Assembly (NCBI GenBank): GCA_964590995.1
Contig: CAZPYY010000006.1
Location: forward strand, 1-31,531
Length of the DNA: 31,531 nucleotides
Direction: 5' to 3'
Source: Susulua sp964590995
GTDB lineage: Bacteria; Omnitrophota; Gorgyraeia; Duberdicusellales; 4484-171
Part shown: one piece after another, positions 15,561 through 22,482 of the stretch
Position numbering within the stretch: position 1 is the stretch's first letter
How the letters are laid out: the number at the start of each line of letters is the position of its first letter
Translations under genes and position numbers: made by a program
Notes under the pieces: model-generated
What the model saw: only the letters and a program-made list of their open reading frames with translations
Told to the model about the DNA's origin: nothing
Database searches by the model: none

Positions 15561-16751
15561 ATGAGTGGCATAAAAATAATCCTAGATAAGTGTGTTGGTT
15601 GCGGCCTTTGTCTTGGAGCTTGTCCTTTGGCGGCTATAGAGCTAAAAGATATGAAGGCAGTAATTGATCTCGATAAGTGTAATCTCTGCGGTGCTTGCAT
15701 AGAGAGCTGTACCTTTGATGCTATAAAAATTGAACGTAAGGTTGTAGTACAGGATGATATCTCAGGTTATAAAGGTGTCTGGGTATTTGCCGAGCAAAGA
15801 GATGGTATCATTGCTTCAGTGGTATTTGAGCTTCTAGCAAAAGCAAGAGAGTTAGCCGAGAGCCTTAATACTTACGTTGGAGCAGTATTGCTTGGTTCGG
15901 GAATTTCTAACAAGGCAGAAGAATTAATTCATCGCGGTGCTGATAAGGTATTTGTTGTTGATTCACCGGCGCTAGAGCACTACATTGCTGAGAATTATAC
16001 CAAAGCCATATCAGGGTTAATCGGGAAACATAAGCCTGAAATTGTTTTAGCCGGAGCTACTACTACCGGAAGAAGCCTGGTTTCAAGAATAGCTGTAAAT
16101 ATTTATGCTGGCCTAACCGCTGATTGTACTGGTTTAGATATTGATAAAGAGAAGAAGATTCTAATTCAGACTCGTCCAGCCTTTGGCGGTAATATTATGG
16201 CTCAGATTATATCTCCAAACTATAGACCCCAGATGGCTACAGTTCGGCATAAAGTAATGCCTGAGGCTAGTGCTGATACTTCAAGAAAGGGCGGGATCAT
16301 CGATGAGAGTTTTGACGAGAACTTACAGGATAAAAGGATAAAATTCTTAGATTTTATAAAGGAAGCTATTTCTACTGTCAATCTAGCTGAAGCTGATATT
16401 ATTGTCTCTGGTGGCCGAGGCTTAGGCGAAGGAAAGAATTTTGTTTTAATAGAAGAGTTGGCAGAATGCTTAGGTGCTGCTGTAGGTTCTTCACGAGCTA
16501 GCGTAGATGCCGGTTGGATTCCTTATTCTCATCAAGTCGGGCAAACTGGACGAACTGTCTGTCCAAAGATATATATTGCTTGTGGCATATCCGGTCAAAT
16601 TCAACACTTAGTTGGCATGCAATCATCAAAGACCATTATTGCCATTAATAAGGATCCAGAAGCCCCGATATTTAAAGTTGCTAATTACGGCATTGTCGGC
16701 GATCTTTTTAAAATTATTCCCCTTTTAATCAAGAAACTAAAAGAGGGCTAA
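15561..16751 (+). CDS. etfA: Electron transfer flavoprotein alpha subunit with N-terminal 2[4Fe-4S] ferredoxin domain
   Basis: A 396-residue fusion. Residues 1-55 form a bacterial two-cluster ferredoxin (C11, C14, C17, C21 with following Pro; C40, C43, C46, C50). The rest is a normal EtfA: domain I from VWVFAEQRDGIIASVVFELL, and the FAD-binding C-terminal domain with SGGRGLGEGKNFVLIEELA, GSSRASVDAGWIPYSHQVGQ, TGRTVCPKIYIACGISG and AINKDPEAPIFKVANYGIVG. EtfA with added ferredoxin clusters is known from the flavin-bifurcating caffeyl-CoA reductase CarE of Acetobacterium and from several anaerobe lactate-dehydrogenase Etfs. This points to anaerobic, ferredoxin-linked metabolism. There is no Shine-Dalgarno before the ATG. 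smc begins 9 bases downstream, probably on the same transcript. Confidence 0.95.
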   Translation: MSGIKIILDKCVGCGLCLGACPLAAIELKDMKAVIDLDKCNLCGACIESCTFDAIKIERKVVVQDDISGYKGVWVFAEQRDGIIASVVFELLAKARELAESLNTYVGAVLLGSGISNKAEELIHRGADKVFVVDSPALEHYIAENYTKAISGLIGKHKPEIVLAGATTTGRSLVSRIAVNIYAGLTADCTGLDIDKEKKILIQTRPAFGGNIMAQIISPNYRPQMATVRHKVMPEASADTSRKGGIIDESFDENLQDKRIKFLDFIKEAISTVNLAEADIIVSGGRGLGEGKNFVLIEELAECLGAAVGSSRASVDAGWIPYSHQVGQTGRTVCPKIYIACGISGQIQHLVGMQSSKTIIAINKDPEAPIFKVANYGIVGDLFKIIPLLIKKLKEG

Positions 16752-16760
16752 AATAGTTTT

Positions 16761-19700
16761 ATGTATTTAAAAGAATTAGAAATTTTTGGTTTCAAGTCCT
16801 TCCCCGAAAGAACTTCCCTTAAGTTTGAATCAGGAATAACCGTAGTTGTCGGTCCGAATGGTTGCGGTAAAAGTAATGTTTTTGACGGTATCAAATGGGC
16901 CCTAGGAGAACAGAGCCCTAAGTCTTTACGCGGCACCAAGATGGAAGATATCATCTTCAGTGGTACCGAGCATCACTCTCCTCTAAATTATGCTGAAGTT
17001 GGTTTAACTTTCTGCAATGAGGATAAGTATTTACCTATAGACTATAAGGAGGTGTCAGTTGCCCGTCGTCTTTATCGCTCCGGTGAGAGCCAATACTTTA
17101 TAAATAAAAATATAGTTAGGTTAAAAGATATTCAGGAACTATTCATGGGAACAGGCATTGGAGAAGCCACTTATTCTTTTGTTGAGCAGGGCCAGATTGA
17201 AATTTTTCTAAGCTATAAGCCTGAAGATAAGCGTTTGATATTTGATGAGGCTAGCGGAATAGTAAAGTATAAGGAGAGAAAGAGAGAGACCTTGCGCCGT
17301 TTGGCTGAAGCTGAAGAGAACTTACTTCGTTTAGAAGATATACTATTTGAGGTAAGAAGACAAATTCGCTACCTTGATAGACAAGTAGCTAAAGCAAAGA
17401 AGTATAAGGAAGTTCAGGAAAAGCTCGTTGGGGTTGAGAAAAAAATCGCTGCTGTTCAATTTTTAGGGCTAGAAGGAAAAATTGGCAAACTTAACCAAGA
17501 ATTAAATCTTTTTGAAGATAAGGAAAAGGGCAAAGAAGGGCAACTGCAGGAGGTTAGCAATCGCTGGGAAGAGTTAAACCATCAGCTAAGGACCTTAAGA
17601 GGCAAACTAGAAGAAGCCGCAACCGATATAGTCTCTTTGAATGCTAGAATAGAAAGCTCTACCAGTCATATTAGTGTTGATCAGCAGAGAATAAAGGAGC
17701 TAGAGCAGAGAAGCGCAAATCTTGAGATGACCCGTACTAATCTTAACCAGAGGCTGCAGTTACAAGAGAAGAGAAGCCAGGAAGAAGCAGTACGGATGCA
17801 AGCTATTAAGACAAACTTAAAAGAATTAGAGGAGGGAGTCGAGAAAAAGCTTCAGGAAAAAGAAGGTATCAAAGGAGAAGTAGAGACTGCCAAAAGAGGA
17901 GTTAATGAAGAGAAGACAAAGATCTTGGATTTAGAGAGCAAAAGGGTCCAATTTCAAAATACCCTTATTGAGACTCAGACTAAATTAGCTTCTTTAACCA
18001 ACAGAAAGAAGAGATTACTCTTAGATAAGGCAAAGTTAGATACCTTATTAACAGAGAATAGAGATAATTTAGAATTAGTCAACGAGGAGTCTAGGAAAGT
18101 AGAGGGTGACTTAAAAAGTCTACAGGAAGCAAGAAGCGGTCTAGCCCGAAAAGAAAAAGAGTTAGCTACCTTAATCGAAGATTTAAGGTCGAAATTAGTA
18201 GACAAAGAGAAAGAGCTCCTAGAGTTAAGAGCTTCTTATGATTTCCTAAAGGATTTAAAGATAAAGTATGAGGCCTTCTCAGTTCAAAAGAGAATTACTG
18301 TTATTTTTGATGAGGAACCAAAAGATATCAATAAGTTGGTTGCTTCTTTGCAGGATGTAGAGTTTAAGAAAGACAGCCAGGGCTATAGCGCTCAGATAGA
18401 AGCTAAGGTAGTTTCTTTTGAAGAGAAGCAATTAGAAGACAAAATCGCTCTTACCGAGAGCCAAATCAAAGAGATAAAGCAAGAACAAGAAAGGGTGGGC
18501 CAGCAAAGAAAAGAGCTTAGTAAAGATTTAGTAAGTGAAGATACTCAGATCGAAGAGGTAAGGACAAAAGTACAGCAGGGTTTGCAGGAGAAAGATGGTC
18601 TAGCCCGAGAGGTTGAGCGTCTGGAAGAAGAATCAGAACTTCTGGCTCAGGAAGAGAAGTCCACCCTTGATGATATTGAGGATTGCCAGAGAAGGCAAAA
18701 AGAGATAGAGGATGAATTGGCACTTTATCAGGGAGATTTAGATAAGGCTAATGAAAGCTTATCTGGAGCCAATGAAATTATAACTAATGGTTTAGAGAGA
18801 ATAAAGAATATAGATCTCGAATCAACCCGTAACCTTGCCGAGAAGCAATCCTTGCATAAGGAGAGTGAAGCTCTAGAATCTAAAGTTACTCTCTTCCAAG
18901 ATGAGATAAATAACATTAAAGGTAACTTAGAGCAAGTTGATAAAGAAGAGGAGGAGGGCAAGCTTAGGGCTAGCTCTTTCAATAGTCAGATAGAGAGCCT
19001 AAAGGCAAAAATAGAAGAAGATAAGCTTAAGATAGAGGAGAGGAGGAAAGGCAAACAAGGTTTGGAAGAAGAGGAGGTATCTTTAAATAAGGATATCGAT
19101 AAAGTTAAGAAAGATATTCAGGGCCTAGAGAAAGAAGCCCAAGCTTTACGTGACTCTGCTTACAATAAAAAATTAGAGATTCAAAGCTTAGAATATGAGA
19201 AGGAGAAGGTAAGGGATTACCTGCGTCAGGTTTATCAAGTTGAGTTTGATGCCCAAAGCCAAGGCCAGGTCCAGGAAGATATAGATACCCTTTCAGTCGA
19301 GAAAGAAAAGTTACAGAAACGAGTTAAGTCTTTGGGCGAGGTTAATCTGGTAGCTATCGAGGAGTTCGAAGAGCTTAAAAAACGCGAAGAGTTCTTAGAC
19401 AGCCAGAAACAAGATTTAATTACCTCCAAAGACAGCCTAAAGAAAGCAATTTCAAAGATTAATCGCACCTCACGAGAACTCTTCCTAGACACTTTTGCCA
19501 AAATCGAGCAGGAGTTTAAGAAAAACTTTAAGTTTTTATTCAATGGCGGTAGAGCCAATCTTATTCTTATTGACAGAGATAATATTTTAGAGTCAGGGGT
19601 CGAGATTGAAGTTCAACCCCCGGGAAAGAAATTACAGAACGTTTCCCTTCTTTCAGGAGGAGAAAAAGCCCTAACATCCATAGCTTTAATTTTTGCTATC

Positions 19701-19943
19701 TTTATGGTAAGGCCGTCTCCTTTATGTGTTCTTGATGAAATAGATGCTCCTTTAGATGAGGCTAATGTAGATAGGTTTAACCATCTCCTGAAGAAATTCG
19801 CTGCCTCTTCTCAGTTTATTTTAATTACTCACAACAAAAAGACTATGAGTAATGCTGATGTTTTATATGGTGTTACTATGCAGGAGAAAGGTATTTCTAA
19901 GTTAGTATCGGTGAAATTTGCCGCCGAAGAGGTTCCTTCCTAA
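16761..19943 (+). CDS. smc: Chromosome segregation ATPase SMC with a strongly reduced hinge
   Basis: A 1060-residue SMC, the dimeric ring ATPase that folds and segregates chromosomes with ScpA/ScpB (not in the window). The N-terminal head has FGFKSF, Walker A GPNGCGKSN (about 32-40) and the Q-loop WALGEQSPKSLRG. The C-terminal head has the signature LSGGEKALT (about 963-971) and Walker B VLDEIDAPLDEAN (about 990). Two coiled-coil arms span about 170-490 and 555-905, which is normal length. Between them, where a bacterial SMC has a roughly 150-170-residue hinge with conserved glycines, only about 60 residues remain (about 491-553, ITVIFDEEPKDINKLVA to AKVVSF). This explains the short total against about 1170-1190. 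No CxxC zinc hook is present, so it is not Rad50/SbcC-like. No good Shine-Dalgarno is seen. Confidence 0.93.
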   Translation: MYLKELEIFGFKSFPERTSLKFESGITVVVGPNGCGKSNVFDGIKWALGEQSPKSLRGTKMEDIIFSGTEHHSPLNYAEVGLTFCNEDKYLPIDYKEVSVARRLYRSGESQYFINKNIVRLKDIQELFMGTGIGEATYSFVEQGQIEIFLSYKPEDKRLIFDEASGIVKYKERKRETLRRLAEAEENLLRLEDILFEVRRQIRYLDRQVAKAKKYKEVQEKLVGVEKKIAAVQFLGLEGKIGKLNQELNLFEDKEKGKEGQLQEVSNRWEELNHQLRTLRGKLEEAATDIVSLNARIESSTSHISVDQQRIKELEQRSANLEMTRTNLNQRLQLQEKRSQEEAVRMQAIKTNLKELEEGVEKKLQEKEGIKGEVETAKRGVNEEKTKILDLESKRVQFQNTLIETQTKLASLTNRKKRLLLDKAKLDTLLTENRDNLELVNEESRKVEGDLKSLQEARSGLARKEKELATLIEDLRSKLVDKEKELLELRASYDFLKDLKIKYEAFSVQKRITVIFDEEPKDINKLVASLQDVEFKKDSQGYSAQIEAKVVSFEEKQLEDKIALTESQIKEIKQEQERVGQQRKELSKDLVSEDTQIEEVRTKVQQGLQEKDGLAREVERLEEESELLAQEEKSTLDDIEDCQRRQKEIEDELALYQGDLDKANESLSGANEIITNGLERIKNIDLESTRNLAEKQSLHKESEALESKVTLFQDEINNIKGNLEQVDKEEEEGKLRASSFNSQIESLKAKIEEDKLKIEERRKGKQGLEEEEVSLNKDIDKVKKDIQGLEKEAQALRDSAYNKKLEIQSLEYEKEKVRDYLRQVYQVEFDAQSQGQVQEDIDTLSVEKEKLQKRVKSLGEVNLVAIEEFEELKKREEFLDSQKQDLITSKDSLKKAISKINRTSRELFLDTFAKIEQEFKKNFKFLFNGGRANLILIDRDNILESGVEIEVQPPGKKLQNVSLLSGGEKALTSIALIFAIFMVRPSPLCVLDEIDAPLDEANVDRFNHLLKKFAASSQFILITHNKKTMSNADVLYGVTMQEKGISKLVSVKFAAEEVPS

Positions 19944-20033
19944 GACACGAATGACCACTAATTTTATCGAATTACCACAAATCTGTATTTATTCGTGGTA
20001 ATTTATCTCTTAAATTTGTGGTAATTTGTGTTT
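19944..20033 (+). repeat. Nested inverted repeat between convergent smc and diguanylate cyclase genes
   Basis: AATTACCACAAAT (19970-19982) is perfectly complementary to ATTTGTGGTAATT (20014-20026). A third version of the unit (CGTGGTAATTT, from 19994) lies between, and a degenerate copy (ACACGAATGACCAC) starts at 19945. It is therefore a two-by-two array of a word of about 14 bases, able to form alternative hairpins. It fills the entire gap between the two gene ends. No T-tract marks it as a classical terminator. Confidence 0.7.
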
Positions 20034-21182
20034 TCAAATGAGAGCTACTCTATTTTTTCCTCTTTTCTTGGCTTTGTATAAGGCTTGGTCAGCTTTTTCA
20101 ATTAAGGTCTTTTTGTTAGGTGAGTCTTCGGGGTAGGAGGCAATTCCGATACTAATAGTAAATTTGCTTCTTAGGATTCTTTTGTTCTCTATAGATTTTC
20201 TTATCCTCTCACCTAGTAAGGCGGCTTCCTCTTTATTATTAGCCGGTAAGATAAGTACGAATTCCTCTCCGCCGTAACGGCATAAGATATCAATCTTACG
20301 GCAATTTTCTTTAAGAGCCTCACTTATTCGCCTTAGAGCCTCATCGCCTTGAATATGGCCACGGGCATCATTAAATCTTTTAAAATCATCAATATCAATC
20401 ATCATTAATGATAGGGCAAGAGCAGTTGTATTTGATTTAGCTATCTCCTCATCTAATCGATATTGAAAATATCCGTAGTTCCAAAGGGATGTTAAGGGGT
20501 CGGTATGAGCTTGGGTTAAGGTACTTTCGAAGCTCTGGGAGTTCTCCAAAGCTCCTTGAGCCTGTTCCATAAACATAGTAAAGATTCTCATATCATCATC
20601 AGTTATAGGTTTTTTAGTGATATAGTTATCTACTACTACCACTCCGGTAGGTTTGCCCTTTATCCAAAGAGAGGAGATGAGAAATTCTTCTAGGTCTAGG
20701 CTCTTTACTAAGGGATCATTTTTTAATTTTCTTTTACTGCCTTTGGTTCGAATAACATCTTTTTGGTAGAGGATATTAAAGATTAACCCTCCTTTTTTGT
20801 TAAGAGGAAAAGAGAGGGATTTAGCAAGTTCCATGAATCTCGGTTTTTCTTTGTTCTCTCTTATGCGGTTATAACTATCGATTAAGTCATAGAGGTTCTT
20901 TTCTTCTTCTTCAATGCTATGCCAGATTTGGGCTGCTTCTTGGCTGTCTATCGGGCCAATGCCCATAAAGCCACTTATCTTTTTACCCTTCTCATCGACA
21001 AAGAAAATAACTGCCCGATTGAATCTTAGACCTTCATTGGCAGTCAAGCCGGTTAAGATAATATAAGTTATTTCATCAAGCCGTAGGGTTGTTCGCATGG
21101 CCTTGGTGAGCTCATAGAAGACATATAGTTGGGAGCGGGCTTTTTCTAGCTCTTGTTTAAGTTTGTTAATTTCTTTATTCAT
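20034..21182 (-). CDS. GAF-GGDEF diguanylate cyclase
   Basis: A 382-residue cytosolic protein that should make cyclic di-GMP from two GTP. Residues 1-20 form a short coiled coil. About 25-215 is a GAF-like sensor domain (YELTKAMRTTLRLDEI to MRIFTMFMEQAQGALENSQ). From about 225 a complete GGDEF domain follows: HTDPLTSLWNYGYFQYRL, MIDIDDFKRFND, the active-site loop RYGGEEF (GGEEF 304-308), SIGIASYP and ADQALYKAKKRGKN. The inhibitory I-site RxxD is present exactly five residues before GGEEF (RKID, 295-298), so product inhibition is expected. No membrane segment and no EAL domain are visible. The sensor ligand is unknown. It is transcribed alone from a TTGACT/TATTTA promoter only a few bases before the ATG. 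Confidence 0.93.
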   Translation of the reverse strand: MNKEINKLKQELEKARSQLYVFYELTKAMRTTLRLDEITYIILTGLTANEGLRFNRAVIFFVDEKGKKISGFMGIGPIDSQEAAQIWHSIEEEEKNLYDLIDSYNRIRENKEKPRFMELAKSLSFPLNKKGGLIFNILYQKDVIRTKGSKRKLKNDPLVKSLDLEEFLISSLWIKGKPTGVVVVDNYITKKPITDDDMRIFTMFMEQAQGALENSQSFESTLTQAHTDPLTSLWNYGYFQYRLDEEIAKSNTTALALSLMMIDIDDFKRFNDARGHIQGDEALRRISEALKENCRKIDILCRYGGEEFVLILPANNKEEAALLGERIRKSIENKRILRSKFTISIGIASYPEDSPNKKTLIEKADQALYKAKKRGKNRVALI

Positions 21183-21192
21183 CCTAAGGTAT

Positions 21193-21221
21193 TAAATAGC
21201 ATATTTATCGATAAAAGTCAA
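21193..21221 (-). promoter_or_regulatory. Promoter of the diguanylate cyclase gene (near-leaderless)
   Basis: Minus strand: TTGACT (21221-21216), a 17-base spacer ending in TGC, then TATTTA (21198-21193). Transcription should begin near 21186, about 4 bases before the ATG at 21182, leaving no room for a Shine-Dalgarno. Confidence 0.6.
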
Positions 21222-21237
21222 TAAAGCACAGAAGCGC

Positions 21238-21265
21238 TTTAACTTTTGTTATTATCTGGTAAAAT
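21238..21265 (+). promoter_or_regulatory. Promoter of queA (probably leaderless)
   Basis: TTTAAC (21238-21243), a 16-base spacer ending in TGG, then TAAAAT (21260-21265). Transcription would start at about 21272, on or beside the ATG at 21273. There is no ribosome site before that ATG, which fits a leaderless message. Confidence 0.5.
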
Positions 21266-21272
21266 AACTGAG

Positions 21273-22313
21273 ATGAGTAAGGATATTTTCAATGTTTCCC
21301 GGTATAATTTCCAAATCCCCAAGAGTTTGATAGCTCAGGAACTGGCTATTCCCAGAGATAGCTGCCGGCTTCTTGTCTTAGACCGTAAGAACTCTTCCTT
21401 AAAGATAAGGGTTTTTAGGGATATAGTTGATTACTTCAAAGAAGGGGATATCCTTATTCTAAATAATACTAAGGTAATTAGAGCCAAGCTTTTAGCTAAA
21501 AGAAACAGCGGAGCTAAGTTAGAAATATTGTTGCTTAGCGAAAAAGAAAGGGGGGTTTGGCAGGCTTTGGTAAAACCCGGAAAGCGGGCTAGAGTAGGTG
21601 AGACTATTAGCTTTGAAGGAGGAGATTATAGAGCTAAAATTATTAGTAAAACTCCTGGTGGTTCAAGGATTCTAGATTTCAGGCCTTTAGATGTAGATGA
21701 GTGCCTTAGAGGAATAGGAGCAGTGTCTCTTCCACCCTATATAAAAAAAGAAATTCGAGACCCTGATGACTATCAAACTGTTTATGCCAAGCGTAAAGGA
21801 GCAGTAGCTGCACCTACGGCAGGCTTGCACTTTACCCCCGAGCTGATAAAGAAGATAGAAGAAAAAGGTATAAAGATACTTTATATAACTCTTCACTGCG
21901 GTTTAGCTACTTTTCGTCCGGTAAAATGTGAAGATATCCGCAATCATCCGATAGCCTCAGAAAGGGTAGAGGTTGATCCTTTAGTTGCTAAAAGTATAAA
22001 TAAAGCCAAGAAAAACCAACAGAGAATAATTGCTGTCGGAACAACTACAGTTAGGTCTTTAGAGACAGCGGCTTCGTTAGGCAAAGGTTCTTTGATTAAG
22101 GCTTTTTTTGGTCCAACTAATCTTTATATTACTCCTGGCTATAAATTTAAAGTAGTCGACGCTCTTATTACTAATTTTCATACTCCTTCTTCCACTAATC
22201 TTATTCTGGTCTCTGCCTTTGCTAAGCCCTCGCAAATTCGGCAAAGCTATACTTACGCTAAGGGTAAAAAATTCCGCTTTTACAGCTTTGGTGATGCTAT
22301 GTTAATCCTTTAA
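21273..22313 (+). CDS. queA: S-adenosylmethionine:tRNA ribosyltransferase-isomerase
   Basis: Transfers and isomerises the ribose of SAM onto preQ1 in tRNA to make epoxyqueuosine, the second-last step of queuosine formation. The 346-residue protein has the family opening YNFQIPKSLIAQ, LVLDRKN, LILNNTKVIRAKLLAKR, the core motif GAVAAPTAGLHFT, ITLHCGLATFRPVK, GTTTVRSLE and the C-terminal TNFHTPSSTNLILVSAFA. An in-frame TTG at 21246 would add nine residues upstream, but these include the -10 element and do not look like the family, so ATG 21273 is preferred. It stands alone between a divergent cyclase gene and a downstream hairpin. Other queuosine genes (tgt, queG/queH) are not in the window. Confidence 0.94.
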   Translation: MSKDIFNVSRYNFQIPKSLIAQELAIPRDSCRLLVLDRKNSSLKIRVFRDIVDYFKEGDILILNNTKVIRAKLLAKRNSGAKLEILLLSEKERGVWQALVKPGKRARVGETISFEGGDYRAKIISKTPGGSRILDFRPLDVDECLRGIGAVSLPPYIKKEIRDPDDYQTVYAKRKGAVAAPTAGLHFTPELIKKIEEKGIKILYITLHCGLATFRPVKCEDIRNHPIASERVEVDPLVAKSINKAKKNQQRIIAVGTTTVRSLETAASLGKGSLIKAFFGPTNLYITPGYKFKVVDALITNFHTPSSTNLILVSAFAKPSQIRQSYTYAKGKKFRFYSFGDAMLIL

Positions 22314-22317
22314 ATTG

Positions 22318-22343
22318 ACCTAAGGCATTTTGCCTCAATAGGT
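22318..22343 (+). repeat. Hairpin after queA
   Basis: Outer arms ACCTA/TAGGT and inner arms AGGCA/TGCCT (loop TTT, 3-base bulge CAA) form a two-part stem 5 bases after the queA stop. It may end or stabilise the queA message. No T-tract follows, so it is not a standard intrinsic terminator. Confidence 0.45.
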
Positions 22344-22372
22344 TACAGAGAACAAAAAAAATGGCTGTTTCC

Positions 22373-22401
22373 TTGACGGCAGGCTCTGTTTCAATTATAA
22401 T
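22373..22401 (+). promoter_or_regulatory. Strong sigma70-type promoter of the EF-G-like operon
   Basis: TTGACG (22373-22378), a 17-base spacer, then a perfect TATAAT (22396-22401). This is the best-matching promoter in the window and predicts a start near 22408, giving a leader of about 75 bases before ATG 22483. Confidence 0.75.
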
Positions 22402-22412
22402 AAAAACTTAAA

Positions 22413-22465
22413 CCCGATTAGAGATACCAAAGCTACTATCTGTAAAAACAATATCTCTAACCGGG
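22413..22465 (+). promoter_or_regulatory. Long leader hairpin upstream of the EF-G-like gene
   Basis: Positions 22413-22426 (CCCGATTAGAGATA) and 22452-22465 (TATCTCTAACCGGG) pair at 13 of 14 positions around a 25-base loop. The stem would begin about five bases from the predicted 5' end of the transcript and stop 8 bases before the GGAG ribosome site. It could protect the message or regulate translation; no known riboswitch consensus was recognised. Confidence 0.6.
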
Positions 22466-22482
22466 TGAATAACGGAGCCATT

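Noticed and set aside
18517..18723. Open reading frames on the strand opposite smc and other genes
   Set aside because: They mirror codon bias of the real gene, have no ribosome sites and encode low-complexity Ser/Leu-rich sequence.
21246..21272. Upstream TTG start for queA
   Set aside because: It would lie inside the promoter -10 region and adds residues not like the QueA N-terminus.
22318..22343. Intrinsic terminator after queA
   Set aside because: The stem is real but no T-tract follows on either strand, so I list it only as a hairpin.
22413..22465. PreQ1 riboswitch, suggested by queA next door
   Set aside because: queA is upstream of this leader, and the size and loop do not fit the preQ1 classes I know.
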